The notes under the pieces were generated by a model that had not been told where the DNA came from, ran no database searches, and was given only the letters and a program-made list of their open reading frames with translations. Shown here in pieces: positions 26,765 to 36,259 of a DNA stretch of 64,000 bases. Made by a program: the position numbers and the translations under genes. The stretch comes from Chitinivibrionales bacterium (GTDB taxonomy: Bacteria; Fibrobacterota; Chitinivibrionia; Chitinivibrionales; WJKA01). The DNA is taken from assembly GCA_014728215.1 (NCBI GenBank), contig WJLZ01000117.1, positions 123,731-187,730 on the forward strand. Reading direction: 5' to 3'. Every line of letters begins with the position of its first letter. Position 1 is the stretch's first letter.

Positions 26765-27690
26765 ATGAGTCTTATCTTGATTTATTCAGGCTTGATAGTT
26801 ATTTTGAGTGACAATAGCCGGTTTTATACAAAAGGAGAAGCGTCTCCTGCGGTTGCGCCCGCGGCAGGGAAAAAAGTAGACAAGAATAAAGATCCGGTAA
26901 CTGAGAAGGAATGGAAGAAGGCTCCGGTAAAGCCGGGGCAAATACCCGAAAATAAAGAAGTTTCCATAAAGCTGATTAAACCGGAAAAAACGCCGCACAA
27001 GCAGTTCGTTAACCTGAAACAAAACGATTCGGATCAGGGCCCCGAATTAACAATGTCTGTGTAAATCAGGGGCGCTCCTGACGGCGAGATGGTAACCTGG
27101 GAAGCAACCGCAGGTGACAATAACAGCAAACGGAACGACCCGAAAACAGGACTGAAAAATCCGGCCGACAATAAGCTGGTCGAGTTCAAGGACAAGAAGG
27201 CGAAAACCGAGACAAAGGTGAAGAACGGGAAGAGTGAGTGTGTGCTTGCGTGCGGATTGGCGGGGGGAGATGAATTCAGCATATCGACGATAATACAGGT
27301 CTTGTTAGTCGTGTCGATGAATTAAATGTTAAGGTGGAACTGCCAAAGAATGCAGCAGTCTCTTTAAAAGAACCGGTCGATATTGCTCTACGTTTAACCG
27401 CTGCGTCAGGCCCATGGGGCGGCGATGGCGGCACTCCGCCGAATAATCTTATAGTTATTGACAAAAATGATACTATTCATTCAATGTGCATTATGCATGA
27501 ATTAGGGCACCTTATGAATATGGTGCCACTGAAAGAGGGGCAATCCTTAAAAGCATATTTTGCTTTCGATTGCATGAAAGAATTTTTTAATAAATATGGC
27601 GTAAGATTTGAGGTTCCGGCTGAATTTCTGGTGACCGCTATATATAAAGGGATAACCACAGGTCCATTCAGAATTAAAACCGGAAAGTAG
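26765..27690 (+). pseudogene. Broken gene for an HELGH-motif metallopeptidase-like protein
   Basis: Three open pieces form one protein. The first (26765-27064) starts with a hydrophobic segment and a Lys/Pro-rich part and ends at TAA 27062-27064. Reading on in the same frame gives IRGAPDGEMVTWEATAGDNN, obviously a continuation, to about 27275. Then the frame changes to give DDNTGLVSRVDELNVKVELP and on to the end at 27690. The last part contains HELGHLMN (27496 on), an HExxH zinc site of gluzincin type. One nonsense and one frameshift mutation are therefore needed to rebuild it. I recall similar sequences among large secreted or contractile-system effector-like proteins but cannot name the family. 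Sequencing error could mimic this, although two lesions make decay likelier. Confidence 0.6.
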
Positions 27691-27807
27691 GATTCTGCGC
27701 AAGCTTGGTCTGAGATATTTGTCTGCATCAGTGTGAGGGGCCGGGAGCGAGGGGCGGACCATGAAAAATAAAGCCGGATGTGCCGGTCAAATGACTCGGA
27801 TACGATA

Positions 27808-28377
27808 CTAAAACCCCAGCGTCACCACAATCCCCTCCTCCCTGATATTAACCTTGCGGATAAACAGCTTTGCAATGGGGGTCCGCAGAGAGCCGGGTTC
27901 CAGACGACGGACAACGGATCCTTCGATATTCTCCCCTAAAATTATTCGAATTACCTCCTTGATTCCTCGCTGTACCCGTGTATCCAGTTGGCTGAGATCG
28001 AGCACAATGGAATCGACATTGGTATTTTCGAGGTAGAACGTGCCTTTTGAGGGATCAAAGGCGAGGCCGCTGGTGAAAACGATTCGCCCTTTTTCCACCT
28101 CCACTGCTCCCAATCCCCGCGGAGAGAGCACCACCTCCAGACCGATGGTGAGTTTATCCTTGCGGCGGGCTAAAAGAAGTGTCGGGTTCTGCAGGGTTAC
28201 CTGAGCGATTGCAGCATAGGTTCGGGTTTCCGGAAATTTCTTTTGCAAATCCCGTCGCACCTCGGCTGCGGGTATCTTTACTTCTATAGATGGCTTGCCG
28301 CAAAAAAACAGGAGCATGCCGAGCAGAACCAGAGACGTTAATAAAGCATATAAAATGGCCGAAGGAAGATTTTTCAT
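27808..28377 (-). CDS. DUF1439 (YceB-like) lipoprotein
   Basis: 189 residues from the ATG at 28377, which has AGGGAG upstream; the frame extends back to 28560, but across the promoter. The N-terminus MKNLPSAILYALLTSLVLLG leads into a lipobox LFFC, so Cys is lipidated and the protein anchored in the outer or inner membrane. The mature part (KIPAAEVRRDLQKKFPETRTYAAIAQVTLQNPTLLL, then LEVVLSPRG and GTFYLENTNVDSIVLD) matches the DUF1439/YceB fold, a BPI/SMP-like lipid-binding shape. Its function is unknown. A sigma-54-type promoter lies at 28427-28442. Confidence 0.8.
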   Translation of the reverse strand: MKNLPSAILYALLTSLVLLGMLLFFCGKPSIEVKIPAAEVRRDLQKKFPETRTYAAIAQVTLQNPTLLLARRKDKLTIGLEVVLSPRGLGAVEVEKGRIVFTSGLAFDPSKGTFYLENTNVDSIVLDLSQLDTRVQRGIKEVIRIILGENIEGSVVRRLEPGSLRTPIAKLFIRKVNIREEGIVVTLGF

Positions 28378-28426
28378 GGTTGCGCTCCCTGTTACATGAT
28401 ACCGGTCAATCACCGGTGAATTGAGG

Positions 28427-28442
28427 TGCAAATTACGGGCCA
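28427..28442 (-). promoter_or_regulatory. Sigma-54 promoter for the DUF1439 lipoprotein
   Basis: On the reverse strand TGGCCC-GTAAT-TTGCA, GG and GC ten bases apart, about 50 bases before the start at 28377. Confidence 0.7.
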
Positions 28443-28480
28443 TTCGGGTGGTGCCCGGCTTCACAGGAAGTATCATTGTT

Positions 28481-28618
28481 TCATCGATGGGTAAATGAGT
28501 ATGACAATTTGGGTAAGGTCGGGTATTCTGGACTTTCTTCGGGGTCACCGTTGTCACCAATCATTTGCATCACCGCCCGGTAATCGCTTTGGGTTTCATT
28601 TCTGATTGTTATATCCAT
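28481..28618 (-). pseudogene. GNAT acetyltransferase N-terminal remnant
   Basis: An open frame of 45 codons starts MDITIRNETQSDYRAV, the typical beginning of GNAT-family acetyltransferases. After about 16 residues the resemblance stops, and no acetyl-CoA-binding part is found nearby. It therefore looks like the stump of a deleted or recombined gene. The rest of the 28443-28775 gap holds nothing else that I can support. Confidence 0.4.
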
Positions 28619-28775
28619 ATCACGGGTCTGCTTAAGGTATATCTTTTGGAGCTACCATTTTATGTTCTTTCAAAAGCCGTATTTTGCCGTAGTTTTGGGC
28701 AGATTCTTTCGTAACTATACATTTAATGAGATTTATATTCCAAAGACAAAAAAGTAGAATGTTCACCCTCACTCT

Positions 28776-29078
28776 TCACAAATGATGCATCCTCCGGTCC
28801 CCGGCGGTATAGTGCTGCCGCCCGTATTTCAGATGGGCTCTGGCTTCACGCTCGATATGCCCTACGATCAAATTAGCCCCTTCCCATTCCCGTCCGTCGA
28901 GTTCCTCGATCGTGGTGTGTCTGTTTTTCATTTCGATAACGGCGATACCCCGGGATTTCCCATCCGGATCGCGCAATACCTGGACCCATCGGGGAGAACC
29001 GTAATTCTCCATAAGGTGCCGCAATTCCTGATCGCCAACTTTTCGTGGTAGATTTTCGATATAATAACGTTGTGCCAT
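28776..29078 (-). CDS. RRM-domain RNA-binding protein
   Basis: 100 residues, one RNA-recognition motif. RNP2 is YYIENLP (about 5-11) and RNP1 is KSRGIAVIEM (about 41-50). The last 20 residues are basic and His-rich. Bacterial single-RRM proteins of this size (Rbp family) bind RNA and are often cold- or stress-induced. The ribosome binding site AAAGGAG is six to seven bases before the ATG. A sigma-54-type promoter lies at 29114-29129. Confidence 0.92.
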   Translation of the reverse strand: MAQRYYIENLPRKVGDQELRHLMENYGSPRWVQVLRDPDGKSRGIAVIEMKNRHTTIEELDGREWEGANLIVGHIEREARAHLKYGRQHYTAGDRRMHHL

Positions 29079-29113
29079 AGAATGCTCCTTTCGGTATGTG
29101 AAAATTCAAATAG

Positions 29114-29129
29114 AGCAAGACTCGTGCCG
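29114..29129 (-). promoter_or_regulatory. Sigma-54 promoter for the RRM gene
   Basis: On the reverse strand CGGCAC-GAGTC-TTGCT, GG and GC ten bases apart, about 35 bases before the start at 29078. It is back to back with the promoter at 29356. Confidence 0.7.
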
Positions 29130-29170
29130 GAAGAAGAGACGAGGGAGGCCGAAGATGGGGGCGAAATACG

Positions 29171-29209
29171 AACGTCGAAGGCGATGCACTGAGTTTGCCG
29201 AAGTGTCAA
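29171..29209 (+). repeat. Dispersed intergenic repeat, copy 1
   Basis: Matches 54253-54291 at 34 of 39 positions. The core GCACTGAG..TGCCGAAGTG is an imperfect inverted repeat (CACT/AGTG ends), similar to a short intergenic repeat type seen in many environmental genomes. Confidence 0.6.
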
Positions 29210-29355
29210 AAGAGGATAATGGATGATGGTCGTGGATCAGGATGGTAGGTTTTTTTCTTGTCAAATCGTTGTCACTCTACCGGTAGCATCTCAGGACAGG
29301 TCTTTTGTCTCAAATTGCTTGTAATCTTTCCCCCTCTTCTCATCCCTTTCCTCAT

Positions 29356-29371
29356 TGGCATTCAAATTGCT
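29356..29371 (+). promoter_or_regulatory. Sigma-54 promoter for the oxidoreductase gene
   Basis: TGGCAT-TCAAA-TTGCT followed by TT; GG and GC ten bases apart, about 50 bases before the start at 29423. Confidence 0.8.
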
Positions 29372-29422
29372 TTCCTACTCCAGCACTTCACCAATTAAAC
29401 TCTTAACCGGGGAGCGTGTCCT

Positions 29423-30376
29423 ATGCGAGCAATGGTAACACCGAAATTTGGAAGTCCTGATTTGTTTGAATTGAAGGATATTGAAAAACCGTCACCGGGA
29501 CCGGGCGAATTGCTGGTCCGGGTTGTGGCATCGGGGACAAATCCTGTGGAAGCGAAAATTCGCAAGACCGGTTACTGGGGTGGCATTAAGCCGCCGGTGA
29601 TTTTAGGGTATGATGTGTCCGGGATTGTGGAGCAGGTGGGTGATGGCGTGAATGAATTTGTCAATGGTGATGAAGTATTCTATACGCCGGAGATCGATCC
29701 CACCCGGTCGGGGAGCTATGCGGAGTACAACGTTGTGGCGGCATCGATTGTGACCCATAAGCCGTCATCGCTCAGTCACATAGAAGCTGCTGCGGTTCCA
29801 CTGGCCGGGGGCACGGCCTATGAAGCCATTATACGGCGTCTCCGGATAAGTATCGGTGAAACGATTCTGATTCACGGCGGTGCAGGTGGGGTCGGCTCCT
29901 TTGCCGTGCAACTGGCCAGGGGATCGGGTGCACGGGTACTGGCCACGGCAAGCAAAAGCAACCAGGAGACTCTTCACTCACTCGGGGTTGATGTTGCTAT
30001 CGATTATGCAAACCAGGATCCTTTCGAAATTGCGTTAAAAGAAACCGGCGGCAGGGGTGTTGATGCTGTTTTCGATACAGTGGGTGGTGATATCATTCAG
30101 CGAAGCCTTGCCGCAACGCGACCTTTTGGCCGTCTGGCAGGAATTCTGGGACCCGGTGGCGATCTGACCCAGGCTTACCGGAAGAATTGCACCTATTACG
30201 GTGTGATGCTGACCCGGGAGCGGAAGCGGCTGGAAATTCTTAAAGCCATTCTGGAACAGAGGAAAATAAGCCCGCTGATCGACAGAATTATTCCCCTCGA
30301 AAAGGTAAGCGAAGCCCATCACCGTCTTGATTCGGGACACGGGCGGGGAAAAATTGTGCTCAAGATCGGGAAATAA
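29423..30376 (+). CDS. Zinc-independent NADP-dependent quinone oxidoreductase-like enzyme
   Basis: 317 residues of the MDR superfamily. MRAMVTPKFGSPDLFELKDIEKPSPGPGELLVRV leads a GroES-like domain; GYDVSGIVEQVGDGV and VPLAGGTAYEAI follow, and the Rossmann motif HGGAGGVGSFAVQLA binds NADPH. The zinc-binding cysteines of alcohol dehydrogenases are absent, so it belongs to the quinone oxidoreductase (Qor) branch. It would reduce quinones or reactive carbonyls, a detoxifying role that suits a stress regulon. It is a single gene with its own sigma-54-type promoter. Confidence 0.9.
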   Translation: MRAMVTPKFGSPDLFELKDIEKPSPGPGELLVRVVASGTNPVEAKIRKTGYWGGIKPPVILGYDVSGIVEQVGDGVNEFVNGDEVFYTPEIDPTRSGSYAEYNVVAASIVTHKPSSLSHIEAAAVPLAGGTAYEAIIRRLRISIGETILIHGGAGGVGSFAVQLARGSGARVLATASKSNQETLHSLGVDVAIDYANQDPFEIALKETGGRGVDAVFDTVGGDIIQRSLAATRPFGRLAGILGPGGDLTQAYRKNCTYYGVMLTRERKRLEILKAILEQRKISPLIDRIIPLEKVSEAHHRLDSGHGRGKIVLKIGK

Positions 30377-30502
30377 TCCCACGGAATACAGGGAAAAGAA
30401 TTTTCTCATATATGCAAAAATCTTTATTAAAATCGAAAATCACTGCCGTTGCCGCCGGTTCACCTTCGGTATTCACCTTTTGCAATTACAATGCCTTCTA
30501 TT

Positions 30503-30518
30503 CGGCATGCTTATTGCA
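30503..30518 (+). promoter_or_regulatory. Sigma-54 promoter for UPF0182 and pyruvate dehydrogenase
   Basis: CGGCAT-GCTTA-TTGCA, GG and GC ten bases apart, about 135 bases before the UPF0182 start. No terminator follows UPF0182, so the dehydrogenase genes are probably transcribed from here too. Confidence 0.72.
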
Positions 30519-30653
30519 TTATATCCTGAAAATACCGAGTATGCAGATAACTTCCCGTGGGTTTCTGATACTATTCAGTAATAAATGAATAAACATAATT
30601 AATAGAGATATCCCGGCAGGGAGTTCTCCATAAAATCCGTAGTCGGAGGATGT

Positions 30654-33494
30654 ATGTTTCTTTTTATCGGGCTTCTCTTTTTTTTGCTTGGATGTATTCC
30701 ACTGTTTCAGACTTTTCAGAGATCAAACAAGTTCCCTCCCGACCAATATACAAAGAGGCTGCGTAATTCGATCGGTATTATAATTTTAGACATATTGATC
30801 ATAATCGCATTCAACATATTCGGCGCCATTTACACCGATTTGCTCTGGTTTGATAATCTGGGCTATGCGCAACGTTACTGGACGGTTATTACGGCAAGAA
30901 TACTGCTCTACGTAATCGGCGCAGGCGTCGCCTTTGCATTTGTCTATGCTTTTTTAAAAACCTCGGCTCGAAAAGCAGCAGAACATAAAACGAAATATTC
31001 CTTTGTATTTTCCCTGATTCTTGCTGTAATACTCGGATTCGGAATAAGCGGTATGTGGGAGAGCGTGCTGCTGTATATAAATCGTGTTCCGGGTGATATA
31101 CGGGACCCGGTTTATGGACGGACCATGGGATTTTATCTTTTCTCATTTCCTTTTTATTCGGCGCTTTTAAACTGGTTTTTTTCTTTGATTGTTCTTACCG
31201 GTATTACCGTCGTTATCGCGCGTCTGTACACCTATATCCGGACACAGACAGACAAGAATTCGATTACCGCCGAAGATTTCGGGCGGCTTAAAACAATCAG
31301 CGGCCATCTTTTCTTACTGCTCGCCCTGTTTCTGGCGGGCCTGGCGGTCAATTCATGGCTGGCCATAATCCGGCTCATGTATTCGACCGAAGGGGTTGTA
31401 AACGGCGTCGGGTATGTCGACATTCATTATCGCCGGCTTGCCTATATCATTGCCGTTATCCTCTATTCGGCTGTTGCGATTATTTCGGCAGCCTGTGCCT
31501 TCTCACCCCGGGCGCGGCGGATTTTTTTCGGTATTGGAGAAGGAGAAGTCCGGTGGGGAAGAACGTTTCTTATCCCCGGATTGGTTGCCGCCGTCCTGAT
31601 TGTCTTTATCGGCATCATTCCCCAGGTAGTCAATGCTCTGATTCTGACCCCCAATGAGATTACCCTCGAAAAACCCTATATCCTCCATAATATCAAATTT
31701 GCCCGTCAGGCCTATGCTGTTGATGATAAAAATATTATCGAGCGGGAATATTACGCCGAAGGTGAAAACGTTACCCGGGAAGTTATCGACCATAATACCA
31801 GTTCGGTTGAGAATATCAGGCTCTGGGATCCGCGCGCGCTTATCGATAATCTGAAGGAACAGCAGGAGATTCGCCTTTATTACGAATTCCACGATGTCGA
31901 TATCGACCGGTATTATCTCAATGGTGAATACCGTCAGGTCATGCTCTCGGTTCGTGAACTTGCGAAAAACAAACTCGAGGTGGAGTCACAGACCTGGGTA
32001 AGTAAGAAAATGAAATATACTCATGGATACGGCCTGGTCCTGCTGCCGGTCCATGAATTCCTGCCCCAGGGTGGTCCCAAACTTTTAGTAAAGAACATGC
32101 CGCTGCAGGTTATTCCCGAAGGGCTTTCCATTACCCGGCCGGGAATTTACTATGGTGAAAAAACGAATGATTATGTGTTTGCCCGCACAACGCAGGAAGA
32201 ACTTCATTATCCCTCGGGCGAAGAGATCGTGTACACCACCTATGACGGTACCGGCGGGGTAGGAATCGCCTCTTTTGTCAGAAAATTTTTCTACGCCTGG
32301 AAATTCAATGATTACCGGATACTCTTTTCCGATTATTTTACAAAAGAATCCCGGATCCTATTCAATAGAAATATCCTTGAAAGAGTGCGGGCCCTGGCCC
32401 CCTTTCTCATGTTCGACCGTGATCCCTATGCCATGATCAGCAATGACGGGCATATCAAATATATAATCGATGCCTATACGGTTTCCGACAATTATCCCTA
32501 TTCACCCAAATACCGGGGATCGATCAGCCATTTCAACGGCGTCAATTATATCAGAAATTCGGTAAAAGCGGTGGTCGATGCGTTTGACGGTACGGTCGAA
32601 TTCTATGTGGTCAATGAGGATGACATCATTGTGTCGGCCTACGATCGCATTTTTCCGGGGCTGCTCAAATCCTTTGATGAAATGCCCGAAAATATCAGAG
32701 AACACATTCGTTATCCGGTCGATTTCATGACGGCTCAGGCGGAAATTTACAGCATCTATCACATGGAAGATCCGGGGATTTTCTATCAGCGTGAAGATGT
32801 CTGGGAGTTTGCTACCGAACGATACCGTGCAGATTTCCAGGTTGTCGATCCCTACTATGTCATGGTCGATTATCCTGCAGAAGACGGTATTATCTTTTCG
32901 CTTATCATACCTTTTACGCCCCGCAATAAAAATGTTATACATGCATGGATTGCGGGTATCTGCGACCTGCCCAACTATGGGAAATTGAGAGTTTTCACCT
33001 TTCCCAAGGGTGTTGAAGTTTTAGGGCCGCGGCAGATCGAGGCACGGATCGATCAGGATACCGAAATGTCAAAGGCCATCACCCTATGGGGACAGCGGGG
33101 GTCACAGGTGATCAGGGGCAATCTCCTGGCTATTCCACTGTTTGACAAGCAGAAGCTCTATATACTGTATGCCGAACCCATCTTTCTTCAGGCGGATAAC
33201 GCCCAGTTGCCCGAGATAAAGCGAATCATTCTCGCCGATCAGACACGGGTTGTCTGGGCTGATAAATTCGATAGGGCTCTGGCAAAACTGGTCGGTGAAG
33301 CTCCTCCTGAAGAGGAAGAAGGTCCTGCGGTTGCTCGTCCTGCCGCAGAAATGCTCTCACGGGCAGTGGAGCTTTTCAATTCGTGGCAACGGCTTACGTC
33401 ACAGGGAAAATTTTCAGCAGCCGGAGAACGGTTGGAACAACTGAAAAATCTCCTTCAGCAAATGACAGTGGAGCAGCAGCCTGAAGAGCAGTAA
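30654..33494 (+). CDS. UPF0182 family membrane protein
   Basis: 946 residues. The N-terminal third has about seven membrane segments (FLFIGLLFFLLGCIPLF, IIILDILIIIAFNIFGAIY and others up to about residue 330). A long soluble region follows, with the family signature RLWDPRALIDNLKEQQEIRLYYEFHDVDIDRY and TYDGTGGVGIASFVRKFFYAWKF. The C-terminal 80 residues are Glu/Ala/Gln-rich and probably coiled. UPF0182 (COG1615) proteins are widespread and uncharacterised. The aceE start follows after about 55 bases, with an upstream frame opening at 33510. Being placed before pyruvate dehydrogenase under the same promoter is unusual. Confidence 0.9.
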   Translation: MFLFIGLLFFLLGCIPLFQTFQRSNKFPPDQYTKRLRNSIGIIILDILIIIAFNIFGAIYTDLLWFDNLGYAQRYWTVITARILLYVIGAGVAFAFVYAFLKTSARKAAEHKTKYSFVFSLILAVILGFGISGMWESVLLYINRVPGDIRDPVYGRTMGFYLFSFPFYSALLNWFFSLIVLTGITVVIARLYTYIRTQTDKNSITAEDFGRLKTISGHLFLLLALFLAGLAVNSWLAIIRLMYSTEGVVNGVGYVDIHYRRLAYIIAVILYSAVAIISAACAFSPRARRIFFGIGEGEVRWGRTFLIPGLVAAVLIVFIGIIPQVVNALILTPNEITLEKPYILHNIKFARQAYAVDDKNIIEREYYAEGENVTREVIDHNTSSVENIRLWDPRALIDNLKEQQEIRLYYEFHDVDIDRYYLNGEYRQVMLSVRELAKNKLEVESQTWVSKKMKYTHGYGLVLLPVHEFLPQGGPKLLVKNMPLQVIPEGLSITRPGIYYGEKTNDYVFARTTQEELHYPSGEEIVYTTYDGTGGVGIASFVRKFFYAWKFNDYRILFSDYFTKESRILFNRNILERVRALAPFLMFDRDPYAMISNDGHIKYIIDAYTVSDNYPYSPKYRGSISHFNGVNYIRNSVKAVVDAFDGTVEFYVVNEDDIIVSAYDRIFPGLLKSFDEMPENIREHIRYPVDFMTAQAEIYSIYHMEDPGIFYQREDVWEFATERYRADFQVVDPYYVMVDYPAEDGIIFSLIIPFTPRNKNVIHAWIAGICDLPNYGKLRVFTFPKGVEVLGPRQIEARIDQDTEMSKAITLWGQRGSQVIRGNLLAIPLFDKQKLYILYAEPIFLQADNAQLPEIKRIILADQTRVVWADKFDRALAKLVGEAPPEEEEGPAVARPAAEMLSRAVELFNSWQRLTSQGKFSAAGERLEQLKNLLQQMTVEQQPEEQ

Positions 33495-33548
33495 GAAAAA
33501 GATAACGAATTGTTTCTCAGGAAAGAATACAGAATAAGGAGTAAAACA

Positions 33549-36209
33549 ATGGCCGAAAAACAGGATATCCGCTCAATTGAAAATCAGGAGTGGCTCGAAT
33601 CACTCGATTATGTTATCAAGCATGGCGGGGGACAACGGGTCCACGAATTGTTTCGTAACCTTCAGGTCCGGGCGCAGGAGAAAGGCATTACATTCACCTG
33701 TCCGGGCACGACCCCCTATATCAACACTATTCCTAAAGACAAGCAACCGCCCTATCCCGGCAGTCTCGAGGTTGAGCGGCGGATTCGCAATATTATCCGA
33801 TGGAATGCTATGGCGATGGTCGTGCGGGCGAATCGGGAACTGAGCGGGATCGGGGGACATATATCGACCTATGCGTCCCAGGCCACACTTTTCGAGGTTG
33901 CATTCAATCATTTCCTCCGGGCATCCAGAGACGGTTTTGACGGCGATATTGTTTTCTTTCAGGGCCACGCATCACCGGGGGTCTATGCCCGTGCCTTTTG
34001 TGAGGGGCGATTGACTGAGGAACATCTGAAGAATTTCAGGCGCGAACTCAATCCCCGGGGCGGTCTTTCATCATACCCCCACCCGTGGCTGATGCCCGAT
34101 TTTTGGGAAATTCCCTCGGTATCCATGGGACTGGCGCCGATTATGGCGATTTATCAGGCTCGGTTCAACCGGTACCTTTTAGACCGCGGGATAAAAGATA
34201 CCACCGATCAAAAAGTATGGGCTTTTTTAGGCGACGGTGAAATGGATGAGCCCGAGTCGATGGGGGCGATCACGCTGGCACCACGGGAGCATCTGGACAA
34301 TCTTATCTTTGTAATCAACTGCAACCTTCAGCGCCTTGATGGTCCGGTGCGGGGCAACGGCAAGATTATTCAGGAGCTTGAAGCCGCGTTTAACGGCGCG
34401 GGATGGAACGTTATCAAGGTTGTCTGGGGCGGTGACTGGGACCCGCTGCTTGCCACCGATACTGAAGGACTTCTGGTGAAACGCATGGAAGAGCTTGTTG
34501 ATGGACAATTACAGAAGTATTCTACAACGAGCGGCGATTATATCCGGAAAGATTTCTTTGGTACCGATGAACGGTTGCTTGAGATGGTGAAAAACTACTC
34601 CGATGAACAGCTTACGAAAATGCGCCGGGGAGGACATGATCCCGAAAAAGTCTATGCCGCCTACAAGGCTGCTTTGCATACCGAAGGCGCTCCCACCGTT
34701 ATCCTTGCCCAGACAATCAAAGGGTACGGGCTGGGTGAAGCCGGTGAGGGGAGAAATGTCACCCATCAGCAGAAAAAACTGAACGAAAAGGAACTCAAAG
34801 ATTTCCGCAGCCGGTTCGGGATCCCGATTTCGGATGAGCAGGTGGCCGAAGCGCCGTTTTATTCCCTTCCCCAAGACAGTGATGAATACAAATATCTCCA
34901 GGAACGCCGCAAAAGCCTGGGCGGCTATATCCCCCATCGACAGAACAGGGCCGAACCGATCACCATGCCGGATGATTCGGTGTTTAATGAGTTTTATGAA
35001 GGAAGCGGTGACCGGGAAGTAGCGACGACAATGGCCTTTGTGAGGCTTTTAGGCAAGCTGCTCAAAGATAAATCCGTGGGCAGTATGATCGTCCCTATTG
35101 TCCCCGATGAATCGCGGACCTTCGGCATGGAATCGTTGTTTCGTCAATTTGGCATATACTCACATACAGGACAGAAATATGAGCCGGTTGATGTTTCGAG
35201 CTTACTGTTTTACAATGAGGAAACGCGCGGTTCCATACTCGAAGAGGGTATTACCGAAGCCGGTTCTATGTCGTCTTTTATTGCCGCAGGCACCAGTTAT
35301 GCCACTCATGGTATCAACATGATTCCCATTTTCCTTTTTTATTCCATGTTTGGGTTTCAGCGTATCGGCGACCTGATCTGGGCTGCCGGCGATGCGCGGG
35401 CACGGGGATTTTTAGTCGGCGGGACATCGGGACGAACAACACTGCCCGGTGAAGGTTTACAGCATCAGGATGGACAGAGCCATGCCTATGCCTTTGGGCC
35501 GCCTACAATCCGGGCCTATGATCCGACCTTTGCCTATGAAATTGCAGTCATTGTGCGTGAGGGTATGCGGCGGATGTATGTGGAACAGATCGATGAAATC
35601 TATTATTTGACCGTTATGAATGAATTTTATCACATGCCTCCAAAGCCCGAAGGAATGGATGAAGGTATAATCCGGGGAATGTATAAATATCGTAAGTCGA
35701 CGAGCAAGTCGAAGAAAAAGGTAAACCTTATGGGGAGCGGTGCGCTTTTGATACAAGCACAAAAAGCTGCGGATATACTCGAGCAGAAATACAATGTCGC
35801 GGCTGATGTCTGGAGCGTGACAAGCTATAAGGAACTGTATAAGGACGCTTCCGAAACGGAACGTCAAAATATGTTACATCCATCGGATAAACCGAAAAAA
35901 TCATATCTGGAACGGTGTCTTCCCGAAAAAGACGGCATTTACGTGGCGGTAACCGATTATCTGAAAATGATTCCCAATTCTATTGCCCGGTGGGTTCCCG
36001 GGCGGTTTATGGTGCTTGGCACCGACGGTTTCGGACGGAGTGACGGCCGAGATGAGCTGCGACGGTTCTTTGAAGTGGATGCCGAATCGATTACCGTTGC
36101 TGCATTGCGTGGGCTGATGCTGGAGAATAAAATCGAAGCAAAAACAGTCAAGAGCGCAATTAAAGACCTTGGAATCGACCCTGAGAAACCGAATCCTCAT
36201 ATTAGTTGA
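33549..36209 (+). CDS. aceE: Pyruvate dehydrogenase E1, homodimeric (AceE type)
   Basis: 886 residues from the ATG at 33549, which has AAGGAG seven bases upstream; the in-frame start at 33510 has none. The thiamine-diphosphate motif GDGEMDEPES...NLIFVINCNLQRLDGPVRGNG is typical of the single-chain E1 of AceE type, as are GHASPGVYARAF and the C-terminal VWSVTSYKELYKDA. It decarboxylates pyruvate and passes the acetyl group to the lipoyl arm of E2. It is followed by E2 after 50 bases and E3 after that, giving a full complex. Confidence 0.95.
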   Translation: MAEKQDIRSIENQEWLESLDYVIKHGGGQRVHELFRNLQVRAQEKGITFTCPGTTPYINTIPKDKQPPYPGSLEVERRIRNIIRWNAMAMVVRANRELSGIGGHISTYASQATLFEVAFNHFLRASRDGFDGDIVFFQGHASPGVYARAFCEGRLTEEHLKNFRRELNPRGGLSSYPHPWLMPDFWEIPSVSMGLAPIMAIYQARFNRYLLDRGIKDTTDQKVWAFLGDGEMDEPESMGAITLAPREHLDNLIFVINCNLQRLDGPVRGNGKIIQELEAAFNGAGWNVIKVVWGGDWDPLLATDTEGLLVKRMEELVDGQLQKYSTTSGDYIRKDFFGTDERLLEMVKNYSDEQLTKMRRGGHDPEKVYAAYKAALHTEGAPTVILAQTIKGYGLGEAGEGRNVTHQQKKLNEKELKDFRSRFGIPISDEQVAEAPFYSLPQDSDEYKYLQERRKSLGGYIPHRQNRAEPITMPDDSVFNEFYEGSGDREVATTMAFVRLLGKLLKDKSVGSMIVPIVPDESRTFGMESLFRQFGIYSHTGQKYEPVDVSSLLFYNEETRGSILEEGITEAGSMSSFIAAGTSYATHGINMIPIFLFYSMFGFQRIGDLIWAAGDARARGFLVGGTSGRTTLPGEGLQHQDGQSHAYAFGPPTIRAYDPTFAYEIAVIVREGMRRMYVEQIDEIYYLTVMNEFYHMPPKPEGMDEGIIRGMYKYRKSTSKSKKKVNLMGSGALLIQAQKAADILEQKYNVAADVWSVTSYKELYKDASETERQNMLHPSDKPKKSYLERCLPEKDGIYVAVTDYLKMIPNSIARWVPGRFMVLGTDGFGRSDGRDELRRFFEVDAESITVAALRGLMLENKIEAKTVKSAIKDLGIDPEKPNPHIS

Positions 36210-36259
36210 GTATAATGAGATAACAAACGCGTATCGATAATAACAAAGGAGAATCCACA

